Shown: in pieces, positions 44,205-53,157 of the stretch | How positions within the stretch are numbered: position 1 is the first letter of the stretch | Layout: each line of letters starts with the position of its first letter | Assembly (NCBI GenBank): GCA_947448025.1 | Contig: CANFLV010000013.1 | Span: 49,682 to 113,681 of the forward strand | From: Oxalobacteraceae bacterium | Lineage (GTDB): Bacteria > Pseudomonadota > Gammaproteobacteria > Burkholderiales > Burkholderiaceae_D | DNA length: 64,000 bases | Reading direction: 5' to 3' | Position numbers and translations under genes: made by a program | Notes under the pieces: generated by a model | Databases searched by the model: none | Told to the model about the DNA's origin: nothing | The model's input: the letters and a program-made list of their open reading frames with translations, nothing else

Positions 44205-45877
44205 TTGATGACTCCGAAGGCAGGTGAAAATAAGAGGAACTGGATCATGGTCGCGGCTTTTTCCGTCGGGCCCATCCACGACAGCTGGTCGACCAGGGAT
44301 TCAGCAGAATCGCGCAAGGGCGGCGGCATCGAGCCGCGGAAATAACGCGCGCTGGCGAGGTTGAGGAAGGCGCGCTTCGATGTTGCCAGGGCAGTCACAA
44401 ATTCATCGAGCTTGCAGCCGGCGCTGCTCAAATTTTGTGGCACGCTATTGGCGATCCAGCTGAGTCCGCCTAGGCGAGCGGAAAACTCCTGCGAAATCAG
44501 CAGCTTCTGTTCTGGTGCGAGCAGGTTGCTGCCCGCCGCACGGTAAGTCGGCGAATAAAAACTGAATACCGAAGTTGCATTAAAGGGCTGCTGATTATTC
44601 ACGCCATACATATTGCCGCTGCTATCGGAGAGTGCCGTGCGACATTGGATACCGCGCAGCTTTGCCGAAAAATGCAGGACAGGCTCGCGCACCTTGCCAA
44701 TTGTCCGTTCCTGCACCGACGCATCATCACCGCGGCGCGCTTCCGGGTCGAGCAGGATTGCACGAACGAGCGCCTTCATGTCGCCGCGCACGCCACTACC
44801 GTTGTTCTCGAACACGCTGGCAACACGACTCAGATAGGCCGGACTCGGATCGCTCGTAACAAGATGCTGGATCATGCGCAGGCTGAGGTGTGGGGCGATG
44901 TTCGGATGCGCCATCAGGATGGCGATCACACTGTCGAGATCCTGCTCGGCAGTGCCACCGGCGGCGATCGTTTTGCCGAGTAATTTCTTCTCGCCCGTAT
45001 CGTGGCTGTCGACCCACTGCGCGACCATTGGCAGGCGATAAAATCCATTACGCTTTCCGAGCGGATTCCAGACCGTATCCCATCCAGTCAGTGCTCGCGC
45101 CATGCCTTGCACATCGTCCTGTGTATACGTTTCAATCAATTTGCCCGCAGCATCGCGCTGCACCGAACCATCCTTGTTCAAGCGCGTCACGCCCAGCGTG
45201 AATAACTGCATCAGTTCGCGCGCAAAGTTTTCGTTGATCGAACAGGAATCGCAGACGCCTTCTTTTTTGTTCTGATTATTGTCGAGGAAGACGCCCATCG
45301 ACGGGCTCGTGGCAACTGCGCGCAGCAGGTCTGCGAAATTACCGAAGGCGTGGTCTTGCAGCAGATTGAAGTACTGCGTGGTGCCGAAGCTCTGGATTTT
45401 CGCGTCAGTGATGACGATGAATTGCGACAATGCAAAGGTGGTACGCAAACGCAGTTGGTCGTCGCCAGACAGCATGAGTGCCATGAAAGCACGCGGGAAC
45501 AATTCATAATACGGGCGACCAAGGACGCCTGGCGTCGTATTCGAATCCCAATCCTCGGTAAAGCTCGCGTCGATCTGGCTGGCGGGGAGTACGAACTGGT
45601 GATCGATCCAGCCTTCGATGCCGCGCGCTTTGACATCGGCGATCGCCGCATCGGTCGGGCCGAAGCTGGCGTGATCGAGCAGACGCGCCGCGGCGTAGGT
45701 TTTGACCTCGGCGCCACCCGTAAAGAACTGCAGCGTGGCGGCTAGTAATGAGGTCTTCGCACCAATGGCAGCAGCACTACTACTGTCGCCATTGGCGCCG
45801 CAGCCCATTAGCAGGCTCGCCAATAACAAGGCCAGTCCAGTCTTTTTCATGGAGGTTTTTCTTTTAGTGTTGTTCAT
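44201..45877 (-). CDS. DUF1800 lipoprotein
   Basis: A 558-residue DUF1800 protein, first gene of the pair with DUF1501. The signal KKTGLALLLASLLMGCG ends in a lipobox (LMGC), so a lipoprotein is likely. Family phrases: ARLLDHASFGPTDAAIADVKARGIEGWIDHQF, INENFARELMQLFTLGVTRLN, YTQDDVQGMARALTGW, and HPNIAPHLSLRMIQHLVTSDPSPAYL. Function unknown. Starts at 45877 (MNNTKRKTS) or 45850 (MKKTG) are both possible; the sequence just before 45850 has no ribosome-binding site, so I list the longer form. Confidence 0.85.
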   Translation of the reverse strand: MNNTKRKTSMKKTGLALLLASLLMGCGANGDSSSAAAIGAKTSLLAATLQFFTGGAEVKTYAAARLLDHASFGPTDAAIADVKARGIEGWIDHQFVLPASQIDASFTEDWDSNTTPGVLGRPYYELFPRAFMALMLSGDDQLRLRTTFALSQFIVITDAKIQSFGTTQYFNLLQDHAFGNFADLLRAVATSPSMGVFLDNNQNKKEGVCDSCSINENFARELMQLFTLGVTRLNKDGSVQRDAAGKLIETYTQDDVQGMARALTGWDTVWNPLGKRNGFYRLPMVAQWVDSHDTGEKKLLGKTIAAGGTAEQDLDSVIAILMAHPNIAPHLSLRMIQHLVTSDPSPAYLSRVASVFENNGSGVRGDMKALVRAILLDPEARRGDDASVQERTIGKVREPVLHFSAKLRGIQCRTALSDSSGNMYGVNNQQPFNATSVFSFYSPTYRAAGSNLLAPEQKLLISQEFSARLGGLSWIANSVPQNLSSAGCKLDEFVTALATSKRAFLNLASARYFRGSMPPPLRDSAESLVDQLSWMGPTEKAATMIQFLLFSPAFGVIK

Positions 45878-46044
45878 GCCCAGACGGGCTCTTAAATCAT
45901 TGACACTGCGCATGCTAGAAATTTCCAGGCGGAACTTCGGCATTATAGGCATGATTATTTTCAAAATGATGACGAATTGACTGCCGGCGAAAAATCGTCA
46001 CTTCAACTACACTGCCTGGAACTTCACGCCCTCAGGAGCCGGCA

Positions 46045-46902
46045 GTGCAAAACCGAAGCATCACCGCAGTATCGCCCGCGATCCGTGACGACATCGCCGA
46101 CCTGACGACCTATCGCGCCTTGCCTACGCCGCATGTGGCGCTGGTCGATCCCTTCCTGTTCCTGAACCATCACGGCCATCAGGTCTATGCATCGCATAAC
46201 CACGGCTTGCCCTTCGGTCCGCATCCGCATCGCGGCTTTGAGACCGTGACCTTCATCATGGAAGGCGATATCGCACATCGTGACAGCGGCGGCCATGAGA
46301 GCGTCATCAACGCCGGCGGCATTCAATGGATGACGGCTGGTAGCGGCATTGTGCATTCCGAGACTTCGTCAGCGGCATTCAAGCGCGACGGTGGTCCGAT
46401 GGAAATCCTGCAGCTCTGGGTCAATCTGCCTGCGCGCCTGAAAATGTCGGCACCGAATTACATCGGCCTGCAGGACGCGCAGATACCTCGCCTGAACGCC
46501 GATGATGATCGCGTCACGGTGCGCCTCACAGCCGGCGAATGGGACGGCCAGCACGGCCCCGTCACGCCGCTGCTGGACCTGACAGTGATGACGATCTCGA
46601 TCAAGGCGGGCGGCACATTCAGGGCCACCATAGCGGCTGCACGCACGATCTTTTTTTACCTCGTGCGCGGCACACTGAGCGTCAATGGCCGCGAAGTCAC
46701 GATGCGCCATCTGGTCGAATTCGCTCACGATGGCGATATGCTGGAAGCGAAAGCGTCCGAGGATGCACTGGTACTGCTTTGTCACGCCGAGCCGATCGGC
46801 GAGCCGGTCGTGTCCTATGGCCCCTTCGTGATGAATACGCAGGCGGAAATCCGTACCGCCATCAGCGATTACCAGGCCGGAAAATTTGGCAGCATACTTT
46901 AA
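46045..46902 (+). CDS. Pirin family protein
   Basis: A 285-residue bicupin. The metal-binding His residues appear in LFLNHHGHQVYASHN and FGPHPHRGFETVTFIMEGDIAHRDSGG, and the next in MTAGSGIVHSET. Pirins bind iron; some act as quercetinases, others as regulators. The start is a GTG at 46045, supported by AGGAG 7 bp upstream. The gene is 28 bp before the dienelactone hydrolase, so they are probably co-transcribed. Confidence 0.9.
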   Translation: MQNRSITAVSPAIRDDIADLTTYRALPTPHVALVDPFLFLNHHGHQVYASHNHGLPFGPHPHRGFETVTFIMEGDIAHRDSGGHESVINAGGIQWMTAGSGIVHSETSSAAFKRDGGPMEILQLWVNLPARLKMSAPNYIGLQDAQIPRLNADDDRVTVRLTAGEWDGQHGPVTPLLDLTVMTISIKAGGTFRATIAAARTIFFYLVRGTLSVNGREVTMRHLVEFAHDGDMLEAKASEDALVLLCHAEPIGEPVVSYGPFVMNTQAEIRTAISDYQAGKFGSIL

Positions 46903-46930
46903 TTTATCGAACACTCTGAGGAGTCCAAAA

Positions 46931-47818
46931 ATGCAGAAAAAAAATACCAGTGATTTCGCCCCCGAAGTGCTGCAGCTGTTTGACCAGTTCGTCCATGGCA
47001 TTATCGATCGTCGCGGCTTCCTCAGCGGCGCTACAAAATATGCGGTCGGCGGCGTGACAGCCGCGATGTTGCTCGACATGCTGAGTCCGCAATTTGCGGC
47101 CGCCGAGCAGATCACGAAAGATGACCCGCGCCTGCATGCGCAGTTTGTCGAGCTGGATTCACCGCATGGCTACGGCAAGATGCGTGGCTATCTCGTGCAG
47201 CCGGCGCATGCGCATGGCAAGCTGCCGACTGTCCTCGTGGTGCATGAGAATCGCGGCCTGAATCCACATATCGAAGACATCGCGCGGCGCCTCGCGCTCG
47301 ACGGCTTCCTTGCCTTCGCACCGGATGCGCTGACACCGCTGGGCGGCTATCCCGGTGATGAAGACCAGGCGCGCGAGCTGTTTGCGAAACTTGACCAGAA
47401 CAAGACGCGCCAGGATTTCATCGCCGCGACAAAATTCCTGCAAGCCCAGCCGAACAGCAATGGCAAAGTCGGCGTGATCGGCTTTTGCTACGGCGGCGGC
47501 GTCGCCAATATGCTTGCCACACAATTACCGCAACTCGCTGCGGCGGTACCGTTCTATGGCAGCCAGCCGGCGGCCGGCGATGTGGTCAAAATCAAGGCGC
47601 CCCTGCTGATCCATTATGCGGAGTCGGATGAGCGCATCAATGCCGGATGGCCGGCCTATGAAGCGGCATTGAAGGCAACGGGCGTGAGCTATGCAATGTT
47701 CCAGTACAAGGGGACGCAGCACGGTTTCAACAATGACACCACGCCGCGGTTTGATGAGGCGGCAGCGAAGCTGGCCTGGTCGCGCACGCTCGCTTTCCTG
47801 CATCAATATTTGGGATAG
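46931..47818 (+). CDS. Tat-exported dienelactone hydrolase family protein
   Basis: A 295-residue alpha/beta hydrolase. An N-terminal extension contains IIDRRGFLSGATKYAVGGVTAAMLLDML, a twin-arginine signal ending near QFAAAEQ. The catalytic triad is visible: Cys in GVIGFCYGGGVANML, Asp in IHYAESDERINAG, and His in KGTQHGFNND. Dienelactone hydrolases open lactones in chlorocatechol pathways, but no such pathway genes are here and exported members have unknown substrates. GAGGAG precedes the ATG. Confidence 0.88.
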   Translation: MQKKNTSDFAPEVLQLFDQFVHGIIDRRGFLSGATKYAVGGVTAAMLLDMLSPQFAAAEQITKDDPRLHAQFVELDSPHGYGKMRGYLVQPAHAHGKLPTVLVVHENRGLNPHIEDIARRLALDGFLAFAPDALTPLGGYPGDEDQARELFAKLDQNKTRQDFIAATKFLQAQPNSNGKVGVIGFCYGGGVANMLATQLPQLAAAVPFYGSQPAAGDVVKIKAPLLIHYAESDERINAGWPAYEAALKATGVSYAMFQYKGTQHGFNNDTTPRFDEAAAKLAWSRTLAFLHQYLG

Positions 47819-47876
47819 CACGGACGCAGCCACTGAGGGCGAAATGGCTGCGCACGATGGCGCAGGCCGGATTTTG

Positions 47877-48779
47877 TCAGCCTGCGCTGGCGCTGAACAT
47901 TTCTTCCATCATGTCGAGAAATACGCGCGTCTTGGCCGGCATCAAACGTCTACCGGGAAACACCGCCCAGCCCACGCTATCGGGCAAATTCCAGTCGGGC
48001 AGGATGCGCACCAGCTCTCCGCTGTCGACATAGGGCGCAGCATATTGATTCGAGCTCGTGGCGATGCCAGATCCGGTGCGCGCCATGCGCATCAGCAAGT
48101 CCGGCGAATTGGCCAGCATGCGCGGCTTCAGCTCACGCTCCCAGCGTAACTTGCCGCGCGTGAGCACCCATGGCACGGTATTTCCGGTTTGGCTGCGCAG
48201 GCATAAAGTCGCATGCTGGGCGAGATTGTCCGGGTGCTGCGGCAGGCCATGGCGCGCTATATAGGCTGGCGCCGCATACAAGCCATTCGTCACATGCACA
48301 ATGCGCCGCGCGGCAAGGCTCGCGTCGTCCGACAATGCGCCCATACGAATGGCCAGATCAAATTTTTCCGCGACCAGATCGACGCGGCGTGGTGACAGAT
48401 CCAGCTCGATCACGATGGCCGGATAACGTTGCATGAAGGCTGACAACATGGGCCCCATCTGCAAATTTGCAAAATCGGCCGGCATGGAAATGCGCAGCCG
48501 GCCGCTAGGTTCGGCCTGTTGATGCTGCACGAGCGCCGCAGCGGCCTCGACCTGTTCAGCGACCAGGCGTGCGTGCTCCAGCATGCGCGTGCCGAATTCG
48601 GTGAGGACAAGTTTGCGCGTGGTTCTTTGCAGCAGGCGCTCACCGAGCTCGGTCTCCAGATAGCTGATGCGACGCGAGACGGTCGACTTTGGCTGACCGA
48701 CACGTTCGGCGGCGAGGCTGAAACTGCCGCAGTCGACGACTTTCGCAAAAAGCAGTAAATCATTGGCTTCGACGCTCAT
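47877..48779 (-). CDS. LysR family regulator divergent from azoR
   Basis: A 300-residue LysR regulator: EANDLLLFAKVVDCGSFSLAAERVGQPKSTVSRRISYLETELGERLLQRTTRKL, a typical CrgA/AaeR-like winged helix, then an effector domain. The start at 48779 matches the family N-terminus; the longer open frame to 49205 would run into the divergent azoreductase gene. Divergent placement with 117 bp between starts suggests it controls azoR. Confidence 0.88.
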   Translation of the reverse strand: MSVEANDLLLFAKVVDCGSFSLAAERVGQPKSTVSRRISYLETELGERLLQRTTRKLVLTEFGTRMLEHARLVAEQVEAAAALVQHQQAEPSGRLRISMPADFANLQMGPMLSAFMQRYPAIVIELDLSPRRVDLVAEKFDLAIRMGALSDDASLAARRIVHVTNGLYAAPAYIARHGLPQHPDNLAQHATLCLRSQTGNTVPWVLTRGKLRWERELKPRMLANSPDLLMRMARTGSGIATSSNQYAAPYVDSGELVRILPDWNLPDSVGWAVFPGRRLMPAKTRVFLDMMEEMFSASAG

Positions 48780-48896
48780 TTGATTATCCCGTAGGTAGAA
48801 CAATGTTATCCATTGTAGCGACTTCCGCTTTGAATTTGGAACGGATAAACTATTGCCATACAAAAAATCTGACATCACCGTTAAAAGGAACCCCAC

Positions 48897-49496
48897 ATGA
48901 ACATCCTGCAAATCAATTCCAGCGCGCGCAGTAGCGATTCCCAGTCGACCAAGGTCGCCAATGCCATCGTTGCCCGGCTCAAGGCAACGCGGCCACAAGC
49001 CACGGTCACCGTGCGCGACTTGGCGCGCACGCCGCATCCGGTGATTGATGAGACAGCGCTGCAGGCTTTGTTTACGCCAGCGGACAAACGCACAGCCGAG
49101 CAGGCCAGCCGCGTCGCGCTCGACGATGCCTTGATCGCTGAAGTGATGGCGGCGGATGTACTGGTGATCGGCTGCCCGATGTACAACTTCGGCGTGACTG
49201 TGCAATTGAAGAGCTGGATTGATGCGATCGCGCGTGCCGGCGTGACTTTTCAGTACACCGCCACAGGCCCAGTCGGCTTAATCGAAGGCAAAAAAGTCTA
49301 CATTGCCCTGACCCGCGGTGGCATGCATCGCGACGGCGCGACAGATTCGCAGGTACCGTATCTGAAAACCGTGTTCGGCTTCCTCGGTATGAAAGACGTG
49401 CAATTCATCTATGCCGAAGGTCTGGGCATGGGGCCGGAAGCCGTCGAACGGGCACATGCATCGGCACAAACCGAGATCACCAACTCCATCGCCTGA
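48897..49496 (+). CDS. azoR: FMN-dependent NADH:quinone/azo reductase
   Basis: A 199-residue flavodoxin-fold enzyme. [22 protein letters not shown] is the FMN phosphate loop, [30 protein letters not shown] the isoalloxazine-contacting segment, followed by [27 protein letters not shown]. AzoR reduces quinones and azo dyes by two-electron transfer and protects against electrophile stress. AAAGGAA precedes the ATG. Confidence 0.9.
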   Translation: MNILQINSSARSSDSQSTKVANAIVARLKATRPQATVTVRDLARTPHPVIDETALQALFTPADKRTAEQASRVALDDALIAEVMAADVLVIGCPMYNFGVTVQLKSWIDAIARAGVTFQYTATGPVGLIEGKKVYIALTRGGMHRDGATDSQVPYLKTVFGFLGMKDVQFIYAEGLGMGPEAVERAHASAQTEITNSIA

Positions 49497-49539
49497 AGCC
49501 AAATCAATTGTTGATTGACGGCATCTCGCTTCGTCACTA

Positions 49540-49656
49540 CACTTCGAGCGTCACTGGGGAGTAGCCGCCCTTCATCGCGAGAGGGGCTTACGTCAACATA
49601 CTTGACCTGCGGGTCATGGCGTAAGCGGTTCTGAACTTGGCAAGACCTTTGACCAT
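49540..49656 (+). ncRNA. yybP-ykoY Mn2+ riboswitch aptamer
   Basis: The leader of the TMEM165-type gene holds the conserved pieces of the yybP-ykoY motif: TCACTGGGGAGTAGCCGCC (49551-49569), a central hairpin TTGACCTGCGGGTCA (49602-49616), and the second conserved block ending in GGCAAGACCTTTGACC (49639-49654). The aptamer binds Mn2+ across two A/G-rich loops and commonly precedes UPF0016 exporters in proteobacteria. Boundaries are approximate because I could not fold it. Confidence 0.87.
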
Positions 49657-49701
49657 GCCCTTTCCGATTGGCCGGACAAGGGGCGTGGTCAATCGTTTTT
49701 G
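49649..49701 (+). terminator. Expression-platform terminator of the Mn2+ riboswitch
   Basis: Arms 49649-49663 and 49678-49692 (15 bp with two G-U-compatible positions) are followed by TCGTTTTTG. The left arm overlaps the 3' end of the aptamer (TTTGACC), so Mn2+ binding that captures this strand would prevent the terminator and switch the exporter on. Confidence 0.8.
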
Positions 49702-49721
49702 TCCGGCCTGGGACGCACTCA

Positions 49722-50297
49722 ATGGAAGCATTTCTCATCTCTACGGGCATCGTCGCCCTCGCCGAAATCGGCGATAAAACTCAACTTCTGGCCTTCATTC
49801 TCGCTGCGAAATTTCGTAAGCCTGTGCCTATCGTGCTCGGCATTCTCGTGGCGACCATCGCCAATCACGGGCTGGCGGCATATCTTGGTACCTGGATTAC
49901 TTCACTCGTCGCGCCACACATGTTGCAATGGATACTCGGGATTAGCTTTTTGGCCATGGCTGGCTGGATTCTGGTGCCTGACAAGTTTGATGAAGACGAT
50001 GCCAAGCTCGCGCATTACGGAATTTTCGGCACGACATTGGTTGCATTCTTTCTCGCAGAGATGGGCGACAAGACGCAAATCGCGACTGTCGCACTGGCTG
50101 CGCAATACCATGCCTGGCTGCCGGTCGTGGCCGGCACGACTTTCGGCATGCTGGTCGCTAATGTACCTGCAGTGCTGCTCGGCGAACGTATCGCGCATCG
50201 CATGCCTGTCACGCTTGTGCACCGGATTGCAGCGGCGCTGTTTGCCTTGCTCGGTGTGGCCACCCTGCTCGGCGCGGGGCGCTTGATTGGACTGTGA
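49722..50297 (+). CDS. TMEM165/GDT1 (UPF0016) family Mn2+ exporter
   Basis: A 191-residue membrane protein with six helices and two copies of the family motif: ALAEIGDKTQLLAFILA and FLAEMGDKTQIATVALA (ExGDK[TS]). Members export Mn2+ (MneA/Mnx type) or Ca2+. The riboswitch upstream, which senses Mn2+, strongly favours manganese. Start at 49722 puts the first motif at the usual distance; the upstream open part lies in the terminator hairpin. Confidence 0.92.
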   Translation: MEAFLISTGIVALAEIGDKTQLLAFILAAKFRKPVPIVLGILVATIANHGLAAYLGTWITSLVAPHMLQWILGISFLAMAGWILVPDKFDEDDAKLAHYGIFGTTLVAFFLAEMGDKTQIATVALAAQYHAWLPVVAGTTFGMLVANVPAVLLGERIAHRMPVTLVHRIAAALFALLGVATLLGAGRLIGL

Positions 50298-50475
50298 ACC
50301 GGGGATTTGAGTAGATCAAGCGGGCGTCCGACGACGCCAGCTTTTTCCTGCTGCCAGCGCTTGTTTTTGCAATGCTCGGGTTATAGTGATGCACCTATAT
50401 TGCTTACTATTAATTTATTCCTGATGCGGGCCGGGATTGCTGGCATCAGGGGTGTGTTCCCGAGGAATTGACCGA

Positions 50476-51621
50476 ATGACCATCATCACCAATATCGAAG
50501 ATTTGCGCATCCTCGCGCAAAAGCGCGTACCACGCATGTTTTACGATTACGCCGATTCGGGTTCATGGACCGAAGGCACGTACCGCGCCAACAGTAGCGA
50601 CTTCAACAATATCAAATTCCGCCAGCGCGTCGCCGTCAACATGGAAAACCGTACGCTGGCCTCGACCATGGCCGGACAAAAGGTCGCCATGCCGGTGGCC
50701 ATCGCGCCGACCGGCCTGACCGGCATGCAGCACGCCGATGGCGAAATCCTGGCCGCCAGGGCCGCGGAAAAATTCGGCGTGCCGTTCACGCTCTCGACCA
50801 TGAGCATCTGCTCGATTGAAGATATTGCCGAGCACACGAGCGCGCCCTTCTGGTTCCAGGTCTACTTCCTGAAAGACCGCGCCTTCATGGGCCGCCTGAT
50901 CGAGCGCGCGAAAAAGGCGAATTGTTCGGCGCTGGTGCTGACGCTGGATTTGCAGATTCTCGGCCAGCGCCACAAGGATTTGAAAAACGGCCTGTCCGCA
51001 CCACCTAAGCTGACCATCCCGAATATCCTCAACATGATGACCAAGCCGCGCTGGTGCCTGGGCATGGCCATGACCCGTCGTCATGGTTTCGGCAACATTA
51101 TCGGCCACGCCGGTGATGTCTCGGACATGTCCTCGCTGTCGGCATGGACTGCGGAACAGTTCGATCCTGCGCTGTCGTGGGACGATGTGCGCTGGGTACG
51201 CGACCGCTGGGATGGCAAACTCATCATCAAGGGCATCATGGATCCGGAAGATGCGGTACTGGCGGCCGAATGCGGCGTCGACGCATTGATCGTGTCCAAT
51301 CATGGCGGGCGCCAGCTCGATGGCGCGCAGTCATCGATTACCGCACTGCCGGCGATCATGGCGGCCGTCAGTGATCGCGTTGAAATCCATCTTGACGGTG
51401 GCATCCGCTCGGGGCAGGATGTGATCAAGGCGCTCGCGCTGGGGGCGCAAGGCGTTTATATCGGTCGCGCCTTCCTCTACGGCCTGGGCGCCATGGGCGA
51501 AACGGGCGTGACGAAATGCCTGGAGATCATCCAGAAGGAACTCGATATCACGATGGCATTTTGTGGCCTGACGGATGTCAAAAAGGTCGACAAGAATATC
51601 CTGCTGCCCGGTTCTTTTTGA
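50476..51621 (+). CDS. lldD: FMN-dependent alpha-hydroxy acid dehydrogenase (L-lactate dehydrogenase type)
   Basis: A 381-residue TIM-barrel flavoenzyme. Active-site phrases: VPRMFYDYADSGSWTEGTYRAN, MPVAIAPTGLTGMQHADGEILAARAAEKFGVPFTLSTMSICSIEDIA, and DALIVSNHGGRQLDGAQSSI with the catalytic His. The family oxidises L-lactate, glycolate or mandelate; L-lactate is most likely but not proven. GAGGAA precedes the ATG at 50476. Single gene, no lactate permease next to it. Confidence 0.86.
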   Translation: MTIITNIEDLRILAQKRVPRMFYDYADSGSWTEGTYRANSSDFNNIKFRQRVAVNMENRTLASTMAGQKVAMPVAIAPTGLTGMQHADGEILAARAAEKFGVPFTLSTMSICSIEDIAEHTSAPFWFQVYFLKDRAFMGRLIERAKKANCSALVLTLDLQILGQRHKDLKNGLSAPPKLTIPNILNMMTKPRWCLGMAMTRRHGFGNIIGHAGDVSDMSSLSAWTAEQFDPALSWDDVRWVRDRWDGKLIIKGIMDPEDAVLAAECGVDALIVSNHGGRQLDGAQSSITALPAIMAAVSDRVEIHLDGGIRSGQDVIKALALGAQGVYIGRAFLYGLGAMGETGVTKCLEIIQKELDITMAFCGLTDVKKVDKNILLPGSF

Positions 51622-51734
51622 GCATGGCCATGCAGGCCAGAACGTGTGCGAACGCAAGCCGGCCAGCTCACCCGTGAGAGCAATGGCCGGCGATGACGTG
51701 GCACAGGACACGCTTCATTTTGCAAGGATGAACC

Positions 51735-52016
51735 ATGGATGACTACCAGGTTTCGACCACGCCACCCAAACGCAGCATCTGGCTGCGGGTTTTGCTGATG
51801 CTCGTGCTGGCTCTGGCCTTTCATTTGTGCGGTACCGTTTTGTTGTTTGTGGCCCTGATCCAGTTCGTGCTGAGCCTGCTCAATGGTGCGCCGAATGCAC
51901 GGCTGCAGCGTGTCGGTTTCAGCCTCGGGCGCTATTTGCAGCAGCTCGTCAATTTTCTCAGCTTTGCGAGCGAAGAATTGCCGTTTCCCTTCAGCGACTG
52001 GCCGTCTGCCGGTTGA
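51735..52016 (+). CDS. DUF4389 small membrane protein
   Basis: A 93-residue protein with one long hydrophobic segment (VLLMLVLALAFHLCGTVLLFVALIQFVLSLLNG) and the C-terminal phrase RLQRVGFSLGRYLQQLVNFLSFASEELPFPFSDWP, which identifies the DUF4389 family. Function unknown. AAGGATG lies 5 bp before the ATG. Confidence 0.85.
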   Translation: MDDYQVSTTPPKRSIWLRVLLMLVLALAFHLCGTVLLFVALIQFVLSLLNGAPNARLQRVGFSLGRYLQQLVNFLSFASEELPFPFSDWPSAG

Positions 52017-52150
52017 ATCAGCGGGCACTTATCGCGCGCGAAGCTGATCTGAAATAAGCCGCTTAGCTGTGCCAGCCTTGATAATTCCATGTCCTGTCCT
52101 GCGGTATATCCAAAAGGACTTACCCCGGTAATGGAAATGAGTGGCGAGCA

Positions 52151-53071
52151 ATGTCCGAGCAAACGAATCCCGCTGGCGCGCCCGCTCCCTTGCCCGCAGA
52201 TCTCTTTTCCCGCGCACTCAATAGCGCGGCCAATGCCATCTTCATCACCGATCATGCGGGACGCATCGTCTGGCTCAATGCCGCCTTCAGCAAACTGACC
52301 GGTTATACACCTGACGAAATTATTGGTAAAACGCCGGCTATTATCAAGTCCGGTAAGCAGAGCAAGGCGTTTTATGCCGAGATATGGCAGACCGTGCTGA
52401 TGGGCGATGTCTGGCGCGGCACGGTCATCGAACGGCGCAAGGACGGCGTGCTCTTTACGGTCGATGAAACCATCACCCCGATCGCCGATGAAAAGGGTGT
52501 GCTGCACTATTTTTTATCGATCAGTAATGACGTCACCATCTGTAAGCCCGATCAGGAAAAGACTCGTTACCTGGCCTTTCACGATCCACTGACTGGCTTG
52601 CCAAACCGTGCGTTTTTCCAGGGGCTGCAGCGCCAGTTGATTTCACATGCGAAAAGCAATGCGACTCAACTGGCGCTGCTGTTCCTCGATCTCGATAGTT
52701 TTAAACCGATCAATGACATCCACGGGCATGAGGTGGGCGATCAGCTGCTCGTCGCCGTTGCCGAGCGCCTGTGCACGGTCACGCGTAAGGCCGATACGGT
52801 CGCCCGTCTTGGTGGCGATGAATTCGTGATTTTTTTAAGCGACATCACTAGCCAGGATATCGTCACACGGCTTGCGCATAAATTACTCGATGCGATCGCC
52901 ACGCCCTTTCTGTTACATGGCCTGCGCATAGAGACCAGCGCCAGTATTGGCATCGCCATGTTTCCGCGCGATGGTGACGAGGGAGATGATTTATTGCGCA
53001 AGGCGGACCGGGCGATGTATCAGGCGAAGCGTTCCGGGCGAAACAGTTTTCACTTCTATGATGCTGCCTGA
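52151..53071 (+). CDS. PAS-GGDEF diguanylate cyclase
   Basis: A 306-residue soluble signalling enzyme. Residues about 20-130 are a PAS domain (SAANAIFITDHAGRIVWLNAAFSKLTGYTPDEIIGK); residues about 140-306 a GGDEF domain with DPLTGLPNR, LFLDLDSFKPIND, ARLGGDEFVIFL. The intact GGDEF motif indicates active c-di-GMP synthesis, and RKAD five residues before it is the inhibitory I-site. No EAL domain. The PAS ligand is unknown. The neighbour downstream is a P-type ATPase; no functional link is evident. Confidence 0.93.
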   Translation: MSEQTNPAGAPAPLPADLFSRALNSAANAIFITDHAGRIVWLNAAFSKLTGYTPDEIIGKTPAIIKSGKQSKAFYAEIWQTVLMGDVWRGTVIERRKDGVLFTVDETITPIADEKGVLHYFLSISNDVTICKPDQEKTRYLAFHDPLTGLPNRAFFQGLQRQLISHAKSNATQLALLFLDLDSFKPINDIHGHEVGDQLLVAVAERLCTVTRKADTVARLGGDEFVIFLSDITSQDIVTRLAHKLLDAIATPFLLHGLRIETSASIGIAMFPRDGDEGDDLLRKADRAMYQAKRSGRNSFHFYDAA

Positions 53072-53157
53072 TTCGCTATCTCCCATATTGTCATCAATTA
53101 CAATATCGGTAATGATAATGTGAGGAAATGCATTTGGACGCGCGCGGGAGGGCATGA

